A DNA stretch of 64,000 nt, from the NCBI GenBank assembly GCA_001592805.2, contig CP051141.1, positions 1,116,001 through 1,180,000 of the forward strand. Reading direction: 5' to 3'. Position numbers and translations under genes: made by a program. Source of the DNA: Peltaster fructicola (lineage: Eukaryota; Ascomycota; Dothideomycetes). Below the pieces are notes generated by a model. The model was not told the DNA's origin and made no database searches. It saw only the letters and a program-made list of their open reading frames with translations. Positions 1 through 10,559 of this stretch are shown one piece after another (the stretch's first letter is position 1; each line of letters begins with the position of its first letter).

Positions 1-637
1 CTTGTTGCAAAGAATAACCCTTTCGGCCACTGCGCAGAAGCGCACCGAGTACATGAAAGCGACAATTGCAAAGGAAGATGGCTCATCGCCAACGATAACG
101 AAATCGCCATCCCTCTCAGATACATCAGCAACATCTGTGTCAACATGGCTGTCGGAGCTATCTGAATCGGCACATTTGAAGTCACCAACAGAGGCTCTGA
201 AGGCAAAGACGGTTGCCGCACATAAGAGATCCACAGTCCGCTCGCTCAAACATGCAGCTTCTTCCCTCGTCCCACCTCTAGCAAAGCTTAGGGAGCTCTC
301 TCCTGTCTCAGATCCAGAGACGAAGCAGAATGTCGAACGTGCCTCAGAGCACGGCTGGCGCTCCTTTCAACCCATCAATCATGCAAAGCCTCCACGTTCC
401 ACGGCCGAGCTTTCAAAGGCATACAGTGCAAGAGAGCTTGAAGCTGCGGAAGCCCTACAGCTGTTGAGAACTGCAGGACATCCGGTGACCGCTGCAGACG
501 ACGTAGTGGCTGCCACAGCGCTTCTCAAAATGGTAGGGACGCCTCCAACCATTGAACGTAAGGCTGAGACCAACAACAAGGCCACCATCAAGGATAGCCA
601 AGGCAGACGTTCAAATCTCCATGGCTTCCTCAACTAA
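1..637 (+). CDS. C-terminal part of an uncharacterised protein (5' end outside window)
   Basis: An open frame runs from the left edge of the window to a TAA at 635-637, giving about 211 residues. The sequence is low-complexity, rich in Ser, Thr, Ala and Lys. A more ordered, Ala/Leu-rich helical stretch lies near the end (around residues 140-180, with AREL and AAEALQLL). No catalytic motif or known domain is recognised. The frame has no start codon of its own that looks genuine, because the first codons are TTG TTG, so it is read as the last exon of a longer gene. Function cannot be inferred. The composition looks like the disordered tail of a nuclear or cytoskeletal protein, but that is only an impression. 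Confidence 0.5.
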   Translation, partial: LLQRITLSATAQKRTEYMKATIAKEDGSSPTITKSPSLSDTSATSVSTWLSELSESAHLKSPTEALKAKTVAAHKRSTVRSLKHAASSLVPPLAKLRELSPVSDPETKQNVERASEHGWRSFQPINHAKPPRSTAELSKAYSARELEAAEALQLLRTAGHPVTAADDVVAATALLKMVGTPPTIERKAETNNKATIKDSQGRRSNLHGFLN

Positions 638-1601
638 CAGTAATCAAGGTGGTCAATGACTCGTGGGAATGACAAACGAGGCGATCCAGGCGACTAGAGG
701 ATAAGGATGAGACAGACGTTTTGCTTTTACAACCGATAGCCATGCCCAGCAAATTGAATGCACATACATAGCATAGCACATATCCTCCAGTACAGCATCG
801 CATTCGCATGGTAGCATCCTGTAAAGTTTCAGACTGTGCCACAGTGCTGGAACTGGCTGTGGTTTTCAGTATCCGACTGTCTCAGTGCTCGTCGGGGACC
901 CAGATGGACGTCAACCCGGTTATTCAAAACGGTCACATTCGATTCATAGACTTCCGGACCGTTTGAGACATGATGCACGGCGCGATTGTCAAATTCCTAG
1001 TAGCTAGTGGGCGAAGTTACTGCTCGATGGTGCGTATAGAGCGACCAAGCCGGTGCAATGCCTGGCCAGTCGTCAGATGCTCGGCGTAACTAATCTCCCT
1101 CCAGCTGAAATCGCTCCAATGTGGTCCTGGCATCAATACCGAAGAATCGGAGCACATCATGGCTTGTCTTGCAATTCTACGGAGTGATCTGCGACCCATG
1201 GGGCTGACTCGGCCAGGCTCTGAGAGCACAATCGGTCATGAAGAGTTGAAGATCATAATCGAAAATGTACTAGATTATTACGCAGGCTCGAGGCCAAGTA
1301 CCCTATAATGTGTTTACACAATCGCCCAGAGCTCTATAATGGTTGCCAGCATATAGTCTTGTCGTGAAGAAAGGATAGGCTAACATGTCCTGCATGTAGC
1401 CAATACCGTTGCACGTTGCGGGCGTGCATGCGTCGTGGCGTCGGTAGAACAATCCTCTTCTTGTTCTCGAGTGTTCACCGTTTCTTCGGATTTCTCCTTG
1501 CACAGTAAGGGCCATGCAGTGAGCGCTAGTCCACCGGCACATCCGTTTGTTGTTGGCGCTAAAGCGTAGTGCAACAGCTGTACCGTTGTGGCGCTTAGTC
1601 G
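638..1601. other. Intergenic, nothing recognised
   Basis: This is the convergent spacer between the partial plus-strand gene and the minus-strand SANT gene. Only short, shadow-like frames are present. I see no RNA gene, repeat or conserved protein piece. Confidence 0.5.
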
Positions 1602-2840
1602 TTATTGTTGGGTACTGCTGTTGTAGTCGTCGTCATCGTCATGCTCTCTCATGAGAAAACCTCGTCCTGTGTCTGCTATCTCGAGCTCAACAGCCTTGTC
1701 GTGACATGCCGAGCTACTGAAGCCGTTCCCAACCTTGGAAGAAATGATCCTCCACCGATCTTGCTCATACTCCGCCAGGGCATTGCGAAGTTTGTGAACC
1801 TACTCAGACATTTGTTAGTGGCAGTTCTGTGCACTCGTCCGACCAATGGATACCAATGGCGTGCCTGCATTAGACCGACCGTCTAGTGTCAGATGCTCCA
1901 TCAGCAAGACAACCAGCAGAGCCTCAGGTCTGTCTGGAATTGCTGTTTCCAGCGCCGCGCTTTCGTGCGTGTTCGGTTCTTGACTCACCATCTCATCTGT
2001 CCAGACTGTCGTCTTTGCCTTGAGCTTAGTGCAGTATCGGACCTGCAAGGTGCCTGAGCTTCGACCAGGGAAGAAGTCTGCTATCTGCTTCCACGTCAGA
2101 TTTTTGCCCTCTTTGAGCTCGATCAACAGAGCGTCGTCGGCGCCAGTGAACTTGAGTTTGGGTCCTTTGGGTCGTGGAGCAGGTTCAGGCATGCCCTGGA
2201 AGCCTACCATGTTCGGGGCACCTCCCTGCTCCCTCTCCCTGAAGCTTTCGCCATTATCGCTGCTGTGTATGTTGTTACTAGGTGGTTGTACTGGCAGCGA
2301 GTGATGATGGTGTTGCTGCGGCTGCTGTTGTTGTGTTCCAATTATGTATTCTGGTTGCGGCGAGTGATGCTGCTGTGTAGGTGATATCTGGCTGTACATG
2401 CCAGCTTGTAGATGCTGTGTCGGTCGATCTATCGAAGCTCGACTGCTCGAGAGCGGACTGCTGCTGCCTGCCTGCAGGTTCTGCTGTCGCGTATACTCTT
2501 CGAAAAGTTGTTGCTGTGTGGCTTCGGCGGGTTGAGATGAGCGCTGCTGCTGCTGAATATCGTGCGACCATGCTTGTAGCTGATAACTATGATAGCTGTT
2601 GTGTGCAGGAGCTGAGCTGTAAGCTGGTCCTTGCGGTGTTGGAAGAAGTGCCTGTCCAATGTATGCCATGTCTGATGTTACAAATAGTGGTAAAGGCGTG
2701 TGATGCCGCGGAAGGTTGTACGAAGGCTGTCGTTGTTGGATCGTTGCGAGAGGAGGAACAATTTGGTATGTCGACTGCGCCACGTTGAAGCCCTGGCCGG
2801 ATAACAGCAGCTGGTGGTAGTCTGTGGCGGCAACAGACAT
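1602..2840 (-). CDS. Glutamine-rich two-repeat SANT/Myb-like DNA-binding protein
   Basis: Predicted nuclear DNA-binding regulator of about 349 residues in two exons, 2840-1989 and 1799-1602. The donor GTGAGT begins at 1988 and the acceptor AG is at 1801-1800, so the intron is in phase 0. Residues 1-225 are Gln/His/Ser-rich with polyQ and a His run. A first SANT/Myb repeat follows around residues 235-275 (KFTGADDALLIELKEGKNLT, then WKQIADFFPGR). A second starts at the splice junction (TTVWTDEM, then HKLRNALAEYEQDRWRIISS) and includes KVGNGFSSSAC. The tail is short and acidic, with a run of Asp. Without the intron the frame runs into nonsense after WTDEM, so the spliced model is preferred. The neighbour at 5098-6141 has the same plan. 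Target genes are unknown. Confidence 0.8.
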
Positions 2841-5097
2841 GGCATCGTCGTTGTGCTTCTTTCTCTCCCATCCGACACGGGACGGAAGTGCTGATTGAAG
2901 GGATGAGACGCCACTGTTGCGAGCATTAGAGCTACCAGAGCACAGCTCCAGTGAAAGTAGAGTTATGATTATTATGTGTCGTCGTTGGCAAGCAGGAAGC
3001 AGTGCAAGGTGCGTATTAGTTAGGTAGTGCGGACAGAATGAAGATGGAAACTAGGTGACAAGGATAAGATATATGCTAAGGCTGTTGTATAATGATCTGA
3101 CGCAAGCGAGGGTATGGATTTGTGAGCAAAGAACGATTGAGTATGCCATGAGGAACAAGGGACAATATATGTCAAGATAGTGAGCGAGTCAGAGGCTCCA
3201 CACTGGCGATTATCCGTGTTTTGCAAGGTAAGACATCAACCTTCAATAGAAGCTTAAGTATGCGTATCGTTGGCGGCCAATGAAGCCATGAATGAGCTGC
3301 GGTGTACCTGTTCTGTACAGATAGATCCGTACGCCCTTGCCATCGGAAAGTGTCGATGCCGCGCTTATGATGTGGTCGTCACTCTACTCGACAGTGGCAA
3401 AGAGCATCGCTGTCAAGCCGGGCTGAGATCTTGATCAAGCAAGTCAACGTGGCCTGGATGTATGCATGTTTGCTGCCAAGCTGCTAGCAATCCTTGCTGA
3501 GCGTCAAGGATGCAGAGTCTGGGATTGACCAGGTCCTTTGGGACGACTAATGCACAAAGCATTGTACTTCGATAGCCCGGCAGGCTGGAAGGGCATTGCT
3601 AGTGGATAAGCGCCTAGGATGTGTAGTGAAAATACCTCGAATCATGATCGGAAACTGCTGCAGAGCCATGCCAAGCCGACCAAGCATGCAGAAGTCTTGT
3701 CAAAAACGACGCCTGATCTTCAGGGAATCGGTCGAAGCAGTGGTGACAGGAAACAAGAATGCTAGGGCACGCTATGGGCAATCGCAAAACAACGGTCGTT
3801 GCCGCTAGCTTGGGCGTGGTGCTTCGGGGACAGGAGCAGACTAGAAGCACGATCTCTTCCAGAAGTGTGAGCTCCAATGGACCCAGTTTGGCCTGGTTAT
3901 TTGTCCTCCCTGTCATGCTAAAACGGAACATGCATTGTGGCGGAACGCACTGTGAATCGCAGTGTAATGTCTGATCGTCCCTGCGCCTATCTCTTTCCTG
4001 TCGGCCCAGATTGTCAGGTTCTCGAGCAGCAGCCGGGCTCAAAGTGGCCTGCTATAGACAGGGATACGTAGCCAACCAGCACCATGTGGACAGCGAAGGT
4101 GGCTGTACGCCTGTGGACCCGGTTGTGAGAAGATTACTAGTGCCGCGAAGTCTCGACCGGCAGCAACGACAGTCCGAGAAGGTGGATCAACGAACGGATC
4201 AGAAGATGTTGTGGCGAGAGCTCGAGTGTGATGAGTGTAGCAGATGGCAGTAGTTGTGGTGCAGAGATAAGAACAGCTCAGCATGCAGCGGGAGCGGTTC
4301 AACGCGAGTAGTGTGGCAAATGGCGAGTAGGCCCAATTGAGCCACCAATGACACGTGCGTGGTGGCAGTGCTGGTAGCTCCATACTGTACCTGTCACCAC
4401 ATCCGAGGGAAAAGACAACCTCCATACTTGTACGGCGTACCACTGGAAACTACAGCATCCGGACATCTATTTTTGCCTCAATGTACATCGCCGACGGTCG
4501 CCATGCTCCTGTCAAGGTCTTGCATGATCAACATCATCGCAGCTCGTCTTGTCTGTGTGCCTCATACTGGCCACTCTTTTCTTCAACCACGATCCTACAG
4601 CCTCGGTCAATATACCGAAGCGTTCCTGGTTACACGATATCGCTCTGTCCCTGTCGGTCATGCAGCCGCCGTCGTCCGCTGACCGCTGACAGATCTACAT
4701 CCCATGCGCTTCTGGGGATATCATGGGAGATACATGACTTCGATTTCTTCGTGCAAGGGGGAGTAACGACAGGTTTGATCTCGTATTCCACATTCCACCT
4801 GCAGCGTAGACAGGCTGACTGTCCTATGCAGCATCATCATGACCCGAAGACTATCGAAAAGAGCCCAGAATCGTTATTTCACCACATGCGCCCATGTCCC
4901 TAACTCCCTATCCACCAACATCTTTCGGCAGCTTTCGAGTGCCGGGATGTGACACTTCTCTGTTGCTGTATTGCTGCCTGGATTTTGCACAAAGAGGAAA
5001 CGTAAGGGTATCTTGAGCCGCAGAAATAGTCGAAGCCCATGGAAAAGAAGGGCAAGGTTGGTCGTACAGGTTCGTGGTCGTGAAGGATTGTTTCTCA
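2841..5097. other. Long non-coding interval between two SANT genes
   Basis: About 2.26 kb upstream of one SANT gene and downstream of the other. Open frames here, including one of 182 codons at 4355-4903, have shadow-like composition rich in Ser, Arg, His and Cys and no family resemblance. The interval may be the promoter/5'UTR region of the gene starting at 2840. I see no repeat or RNA gene. Confidence 0.45.
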
Positions 5098-6141
5098 TTA
5101 CACCTTCCTGGTGAGACAGTCAGCTTTTGCACAGCAGACAGTCTTGCTGTCATTACGCACCATCCCTTGTCTTTCGCGAACTGTTCGCACGCCTGTCCCA
5201 TCGTTCAGCATTTGTCACGCATTGCACTTACCTTCACGCTCACCTTAGCTGGCTTGCCAACTTTCTGCCCGATCACCTTCCATTTACTCGATTCGTAGTC
5301 TTTGATGGCCTGCAGCAAGGCTGCTTCCTGCTGAACAGTTAGTTTACACATGATGTCCTTTTTCAAAATGTCGCGGTGAGGCGAACGAAAAGGCTAACCT
5401 CATCTTCCGCGAATTCGGCGTAATGCATGTCCTAGTAGAGAGGGTTGAGTGTCAGTAAGGTGGGTGATGCATGCGTTAATTGAAGCATACCTTGTACCAG
5501 TGCTTCTTCACACTTCCTTCGGTACGAGTCGGGAAGGTCTTTGCGATCTCGCTCCAGCTCCTTCCTGCTTCACGGAGAGTCTTCAGTCTCTGCTCCTCGG
5601 CGGGCGTCCATGGAGTGTTTGTGCGACCCTTCTTAATTATTGGGCTGGTCATGGAGTGTTGTGAAGCACCAACGCCGACATCGAGATCTTGGCCAGGACC
5701 GGCCATTAGACCTTGGAAGGCGCTAGCGTTACTACTCGAAGAGCCTGGAAGAGAAAGGTCTCCTAACTCAGAAGCGCCTCTTTTGCGAGGATTAATGGGC
5801 GAAGACTGACCATGTTGGAGATGTTGCGGCGCACCAGGCTGCGCATAATCTGGCATCTTCAATGGAGGATGCTGTCGATACGTTTGTGGATGTGCTGGGA
5901 ACTGGAACGAGGTGTCTTGAGGTGCGTACCCATATTGAGGGTATTGTGGGATGTGAAGCTGATCTGACGGCAGCGCCATTTGAGACATCGACGACGCTGC
6001 GTACGAGCCTGTCGACACTGTTGGTTGCAAGTTTCGGTTCGGATGTCCTGGCGGATTGCTATTGTTGATGAACTCATGGTCAGCCAAAGCTCTGTATTTT
6101 CGTACACGACGCGCGACGTGCGCGCACAGAACTGCTCGCAC
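5098..6141 (-). CDS. SANT/Myb-like DNA-binding protein, paralogue of the 1602-2840 gene
   Basis: Spliced model of about 270 residues with exons 6141-5491, 5431-5399, 5330-5244, 5192-5161 and 5107-5098. Donors are GTATGC, GTTAGC, GTGAGC and GTGCGT; acceptors are TAG, CAG, CAG and CAG. The N-terminal part is Pro/Gln/Tyr-rich and has a basic patch (NPRKRG). The first SANT repeat is near residues 175-217 (WTPAEEQRLKTLREAGRSW, TRTEGSVKKHWYK). Exon 2 gives DMHYAEFAEDE, and exons 3-4 give the second repeat (LLQAIKDYESSKWKVIGQ, KVGKPAKACEQFAKDKGW). The last exon is only ten bases (codons for KV plus stop). The alternative is read-through after KGW to a stop near 4908. The 5' start is uncertain: the first residues at 6141 look unnatural and an upstream exon could exist. 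Confidence 0.75.
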
Positions 6142-8427
6142 GATGCTCCCACATGACGATCAAAGGAAAAACCTGAAGTGACGTACGACATTGCAGTAAG
6201 ATATGGCAGGGTTGGTATTGTCGACGGGTAGAGGCTTCGCGGGAAGAAGTAACTATGTTTCTCGTTGGGCTGAGTAGTGTACTAGATCGGGTGTATGCAT
6301 GGCTTGGTATCGTTGAGGACCTAAGATCTGCCTTTGGTGGACTGCTTCCGTAAGAAGGAACGGTTTGACGGATTGTGATTCTGTTGCAGGAGAACAAGAC
6401 GTGATGTATAGATGTCGCGTGGTCCTAGCTGACAGGGCCCATGCATGCGCAAGGCTGTGATGTCGCCTCGGAGGAATTTGAGAGGTCGAGAGGGAGAATA
6501 TGATGTATGGCGGATGTTACAGTTTCCTCAAACAGACTAAAGCGTCTGAAGGTGATCTGTCGAGCGCCACAGGAAGGGCAGCAGATGGAATCCTCTGCGC
6601 ACGCGCGCGCGTGTCTCTCTCTGCTGTGCGTAATAGGTACAGCACGAAAGAAGGTATCCGGGTCGAGATAGAGGCTTGTATCCTGCGATTTGTAAAGAGG
6701 AGACGAGGCGTCGATGACGATCGTGGAGAAGAAGATTATGACGATGTAACCAAGGGCGCTCTGATCACTATAATGACAGACGACGCCCTAGCAGAGCATC
6801 GTGAGTGGACGATGCAGGCACAGCATAGCAGAGGAGTTGGCGAAGGTTGGTGACATGAAAAATTGGCGCCTGTGTGTTGATCGCAAGTGCTTAGCTTTGC
6901 TGGGTCGCCCAAAGGAAGACAAGAAAAAAGGACAAGGGAATGGGAGAGGGAGGAAGAATCGCAGAACACCAAGGTATAAGGTACTTGTTCTCGCTACGAA
7001 GTGAGACTGCAGCGGGAGGTACCACTGACAACAGCCTTTTCGTCCTGGATCGCGAGCGCTGCTGCTTCCCGTTGCCCATCTCTCATGGGCCAAGCTGGTC
7101 TGAGAGCCTAACAAGCATCGATTCCTTGACGGACTGGAAAGGCAATTAAACGAGCAGCATGATTGCTTTTACGCCCATCCTCCCTTCAACACAGACGGTC
7201 GAATGATGCGGGGTACCATGTTGGACCTTCAGTAGAGTGACGCTCTGGCGCAGGGATTGAACGCCTGGGGCATGAGTCAATGACGGCGCGCGCGCATCTG
7301 AGAAGGGTGGCATGATCCTCTTTACCTTTTGCTTTGCTCGAAGTTAAGCCCACTGGCAGCTAGCGAGCCAGCGCTATCTTCGAGGGCAGCCAGCAGACGC
7401 ATGGACAGCGGGGTCAGAATGAATGTGAAATTGGCTTTCTCGTCCTCTGGGGTAAGCTCAATGCGTGTGACGCCAAGTGATGGACGAACGTGAGGATTGG
7501 TGCTCTACTGGGAGGTCTAGATGGCGTGACGTAGGAGTAGAGCTGCCAGCAAAGCCTGACACGATGCTTGAGGTCGACGTCACGCACAGCGATGATCTCA
7601 GATTCGTCTTGGAGCACAGCATGTGTGGACAGGTCGCTTACAGAAGGGAGAGAGTTCCCATGCTGCAGTGCACGGTCTGTGGAGGAGGCGTTTGGTCTGG
7701 CGAATGCTGACCTTCTGAACTCATTTCCTGGGCGCGGACCGTTTGAGGTAATTTTGAATGACTCGAGCCCATGCTGTGCCCGACCGTCGATTGTTTTGCA
7801 GTGCCGTTGACGGAATCGATGATGAATGAAACTGTAGCACTGTCGACATTCTGCAGAAGCTTTCTTGAATCAAGCCTATCACTTCCAGGCTGCAAGGCTG
7901 GGCGGGAAGTATGTCCCACATAATCTCAAGCTTTGTGCCCAAACCTTGCGCATTAAACCGTCGGTCTCATACATTCCAGCGCTCGATCTCTCAAAGAGTG
8001 TAGCTGGAGGAGCGGCGTACTACCAAGAGATGTCATCGGGGTGCCCAGTCGGCATAATCTAGATAGTGCTCAGATGATCCAGTTCCTGGGAAGGCTCGCA
8101 TGTGAGCCAGTCGCCCACGTCGGTTATCGTAGTAGCCGATCGACCAGGGTGAGAAAGTATATCGAGGATAGCAAGATTGCCTAACAGCTTGTTGATCTTT
8201 GACGCTTGATCTTCATGCTTCATTTCAAGCATCATCAATGCTCGACCATTCAGGAGTAGTGTCACAGCTAACTCTGGTGCCGAGACCATCTTGGTCAGCA
8301 CGCTGGGTGCCAGCGCCGTCGATCATGGCCGTCGTGGCAAGTACCGGTTCGTCGATATTCCGTTATCATGGCACGTTTAATCCTTGAGTGCTGGATTCAC
8401 ACTTCTCGTTCTGACGTCTCGAATGTT
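6142..8427. other. Gene-poor interval with short CG/TC simple repeats
   Basis: About 2.3 kb upstream of the SANT gene at 5098-6141. It carries an alternating CG tract followed by a TC tract near 6598-6623 and another CG-alternating patch near 7283-7297. A minus-strand frame at 8059-8301 (80 codons, LLLNGRALMML, LAILDILSH) looks mildly protein-like. It has no start or exon partner that I can support. Confidence 0.4.
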
Positions 8428-9207
8428 TCATCTACCGTCTCTCCACCCAATAGGTACGAGTGCCGCTGCTATTTGTTGCACACCTCTTTCAGTCGCCAAC
8501 AAATTGAATTGCGCAGCAGCGTTACGGGTGTCCTGCACTTCGACACGTATGCCCATCTCATTCAGGCGCTGCCTGGTCTCTGGACTCAAAGGAGCAATAG
8601 TTGGTCCAGTGCCCAAGATCAGGAGATCAGGTTTCGGCCAGAGCAGATCCAATATCGCCCATGCTTGGTCCTGGATATGGAATTGGCCCTTTGCATTGCG
8701 CAGCCTTGTCGCCTCTCCAGTAGCGTTGGTCGTCCACGGTCGCCACGCGAATACTTCGCCTGCTGCCAGTAGAACACCTGCACCACCTATTTTGAGACCA
8801 CTGTCCAAGGCGAAGCCATCATCAAGGCACATATCGACCGCTGTTGTGGGTGGTGGCATGCTTCCCAACACATTCATCGCTGCGAAATCTGTCTGTGTCT
8901 CTTCCTTGCTCGCTGGACCACGATCTTTCGATTTGGGTGCTGCTAGCCGTGTTGGCGTGACATGCAGAGATCTCTGTTGACTGCGCGTGGAAGTTCTCGT
9001 GATTGTATGCAATGTTTGTTGCGCGAGAGCCGGACGCGATCTATTCAGACCGGAATATGGTATCACTGAACGCATTGCTCGTGTCGATACATGCAGCTTC
9101 GATCGGAATATCGACATGATGGAGGCTGGAGGCATTGTGGATGAAACTATGAAGAAGGATGGCGATTGAGCATTGTATGTAACTTTTGGAGCACCTGACT
9201 CGTGCAT
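8428..9207 (-). CDS. Mitochondrial complex I assembly factor, NDUFAF3/DUF498 (Mth938-like) family
   Basis: Single-exon frame of 259 codons. The N-terminal ~85 residues are rich in Arg, Ser and Thr with few acids, as in a mitochondrial presequence. The Met at about residue 31 (MSIFRSKLHVSTRAMRS) is as good a start as the first ATG at 9207. The C-terminal half has the Mth938-like fold signature: a Gly-rich strand (SGLKIGGAGVLLAAGE), then PDLLILGTGPTIAPLSPETR, a Gly-Ile-x-Val strand (MGIRVEVQDTRNAAAQFNLL) and a final helix ending IAAALVPIGW. In animals NDUFAF3 acts with NDUFAF4 in the matrix during early complex I assembly; the same role here is inferred from the family. The gene is divergent from the small ORF at 9290. 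Confidence 0.85.
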   Translation of the reverse strand: MHESGAPKVTYNAQSPSFFIVSSTMPPASIMSIFRSKLHVSTRAMRSVIPYSGLNRSRPALAQQTLHTITRTSTRSQQRSLHVTPTRLAAPKSKDRGPASKEETQTDFAAMNVLGSMPPPTTAVDMCLDDGFALDSGLKIGGAGVLLAAGEVFAWRPWTTNATGEATRLRNAKGQFHIQDQAWAILDLLWPKPDLLILGTGPTIAPLSPETRQRLNEMGIRVEVQDTRNAAAQFNLLATERGVQQIAAALVPIGWRDGR

Positions 9208-9289
9208 CGTGACCTCATGGTAGCCCTACAATTTCCGACTTGATAGAGCACCGCCGCCGGCAAGGGCAGGTGGCCTCTCACGACTCACA

Positions 9290-9541
9290 ATGAACCCCTC
9301 CACGATATTGTGCATCGCACTCTTAGGCTTCTTGGTTCTAGTCCTTGCTCTGTTTGCGCTGTCATCCTGTCTTGGTGACGAGCTGCGCGCTGTCTGGTCT
9401 GGTCGCCAGCAAGTACCACCTACGACCTATGGATTGCAATATGCAAGATCGTTAGTCAACAGCGCCAGTCATACGGGATGGGAACAGATAGAGATGGCAG
9501 ATCTACTCGACAAAGATGGGCACAGGCGATTTGAAGACTGA
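9290..9541 (+). CDS. Small hypothetical single-pass membrane protein
   Basis: An 83-codon frame starting ATG AAC CCC, 82 bases from the divergent NDUFAF3-like gene. Residues 5-28 form one strongly hydrophobic segment (ILCIALLGFLVLVLALFALS), followed by a short hydrophilic tail ending in acidic residues (LLDKDGHRRFED). The hydrophobic start followed by a polar tail looks like a real signal-anchored micro-protein rather than a shadow. No family is recognised and the function is unknown. It could also be a first exon of a longer gene. Confidence 0.4.
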   Translation: MNPSTILCIALLGFLVLVLALFALSSCLGDELRAVWSGRQQVPPTTYGLQYARSLVNSASHTGWEQIEMADLLDKDGHRRFED

Positions 9542-9779
9542 GCTACCTCGAGCAGCCACTACACTTCCATCCATGATCTCATCGAAATACCACATACAAG
9601 ATCCTGGAAAATGAGCTACACGATCAGCCATTATGCACTCAATCGCTATCGTCTAGTCTTTTCAGAAGCTCAGTGCCAGACGATTAGCTCATGACAAGTC
9701 TGCAAGCATACAAGTACCAGGTTAAGCTGCCTGTCCAGGCTATGGTTGGGTCTTGTCGCAGTTCACAGCTTCTACTTTC

Positions 9780-10145
9780 ATGCCCACCCTGCTCGAGCCC
9801 TTTCGAGCAGGCTATGTTTGGCAGTTTGGCGGATCAAATCATCTTGGCCAGCCATCAGATGCGCACGCAACGCACGATCCTGACAATCCAACTCACACCG
9901 TGCTAATTGGCCATGTCAACATGTTACCAGCAGCCTCTGTCCTGTACACCGTTAGCGACTCACTCATCAATGATTTCCTTTCAATTGGACTAGTGGCATA
10001 TGAGTCGGACGACATTGCAAGCCCTGTCAAACGTGCTAAAAGTCCTTCAAGTGGTGGCGATCTGGCACAAGAGGCCAGCACATGGTCTCGTGTCCTGAAG
10101 AGCCATGACGTCGAGACACCCGTGGACAATGTACCTTGGCCATAG
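9780..10145 (+). CDS. Hypothetical protein, possibly one exon of a two-exon gene
   Basis: An open frame of about 121 codons from ATG at 9780. It has plausible protein character (LPAASVLYTVSDSLINDFL, then SPVKRAKSPSSGGDLAQEAS). Immediately downstream a second frame, 10105-10284 (59 codons, FQNSLAPRAHELVNLADD and an Asp/His/Lys-rich tail ending SWASESDA), is also protein-like and is offset by one base. An intron with its acceptor at the AG near 10144 could join them, but I could not settle the donor. No family is recognised. Confidence 0.3.
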   Translation: MPTLLEPFRAGYVWQFGGSNHLGQPSDAHATHDPDNPTHTVLIGHVNMLPAASVLYTVSDSLINDFLSIGLVAYESDDIASPVKRAKSPSSGGDLAQEASTWSRVLKSHDVETPVDNVPWP

Positions 10146-10559
10146 GGTGTTCCAGAACTCACTGGCACCAAGGGCACATGAGCTCGTAAACCTGGCTGAT
10201 GACCACGATGATCTTGACCACAAGGTCGGCGACCACAAGAACAATGACGACTTCAAGTCGTGGGCGTCGGAATCTGATGCTTAAGAGTCAATCTCGGAGT
10301 AGTGCTATGCGGAAGTTTGTTGGAAATATGGTAGAGATGTTCTTTGATAGGAGCGGAGTTGTAAGTATAGAGTATGCAGAAAGGAATATGCACGATCTGA
10401 AACCTGTAAAGCTTGCATAAGCAGCAGATCTGTGACTATTCTCGAGATCTAATCCGATCATAAGGCACTCAATGTATGTGGTTGTCGTGAGCACGAAGTT
10501 GCTGGCGCCGCTTAAACATGATCTTCGAACGCACAGAGGTTCCTTCTTCTCCCTCAAGC

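Noticed and set aside
4355-4903. 182-codon plus-strand frame in the gap between the SANT genes
   Set aside because: Composition is rich in Ser, Arg, His and Cys with no domain-like order, overlapping frames are equally open, and no family resemblance is seen.
6598-6623. Alternating CG then TC tract
   Set aside because: A simple repeat in non-coding DNA; no sign of a structured element or gene.
8059-8301. 80-codon minus-strand frame with Leu-rich helical look
   Set aside because: Its start is a GTG, a stop lies just upstream, and no joining exon or family could be supported. Too weak to call a gene.
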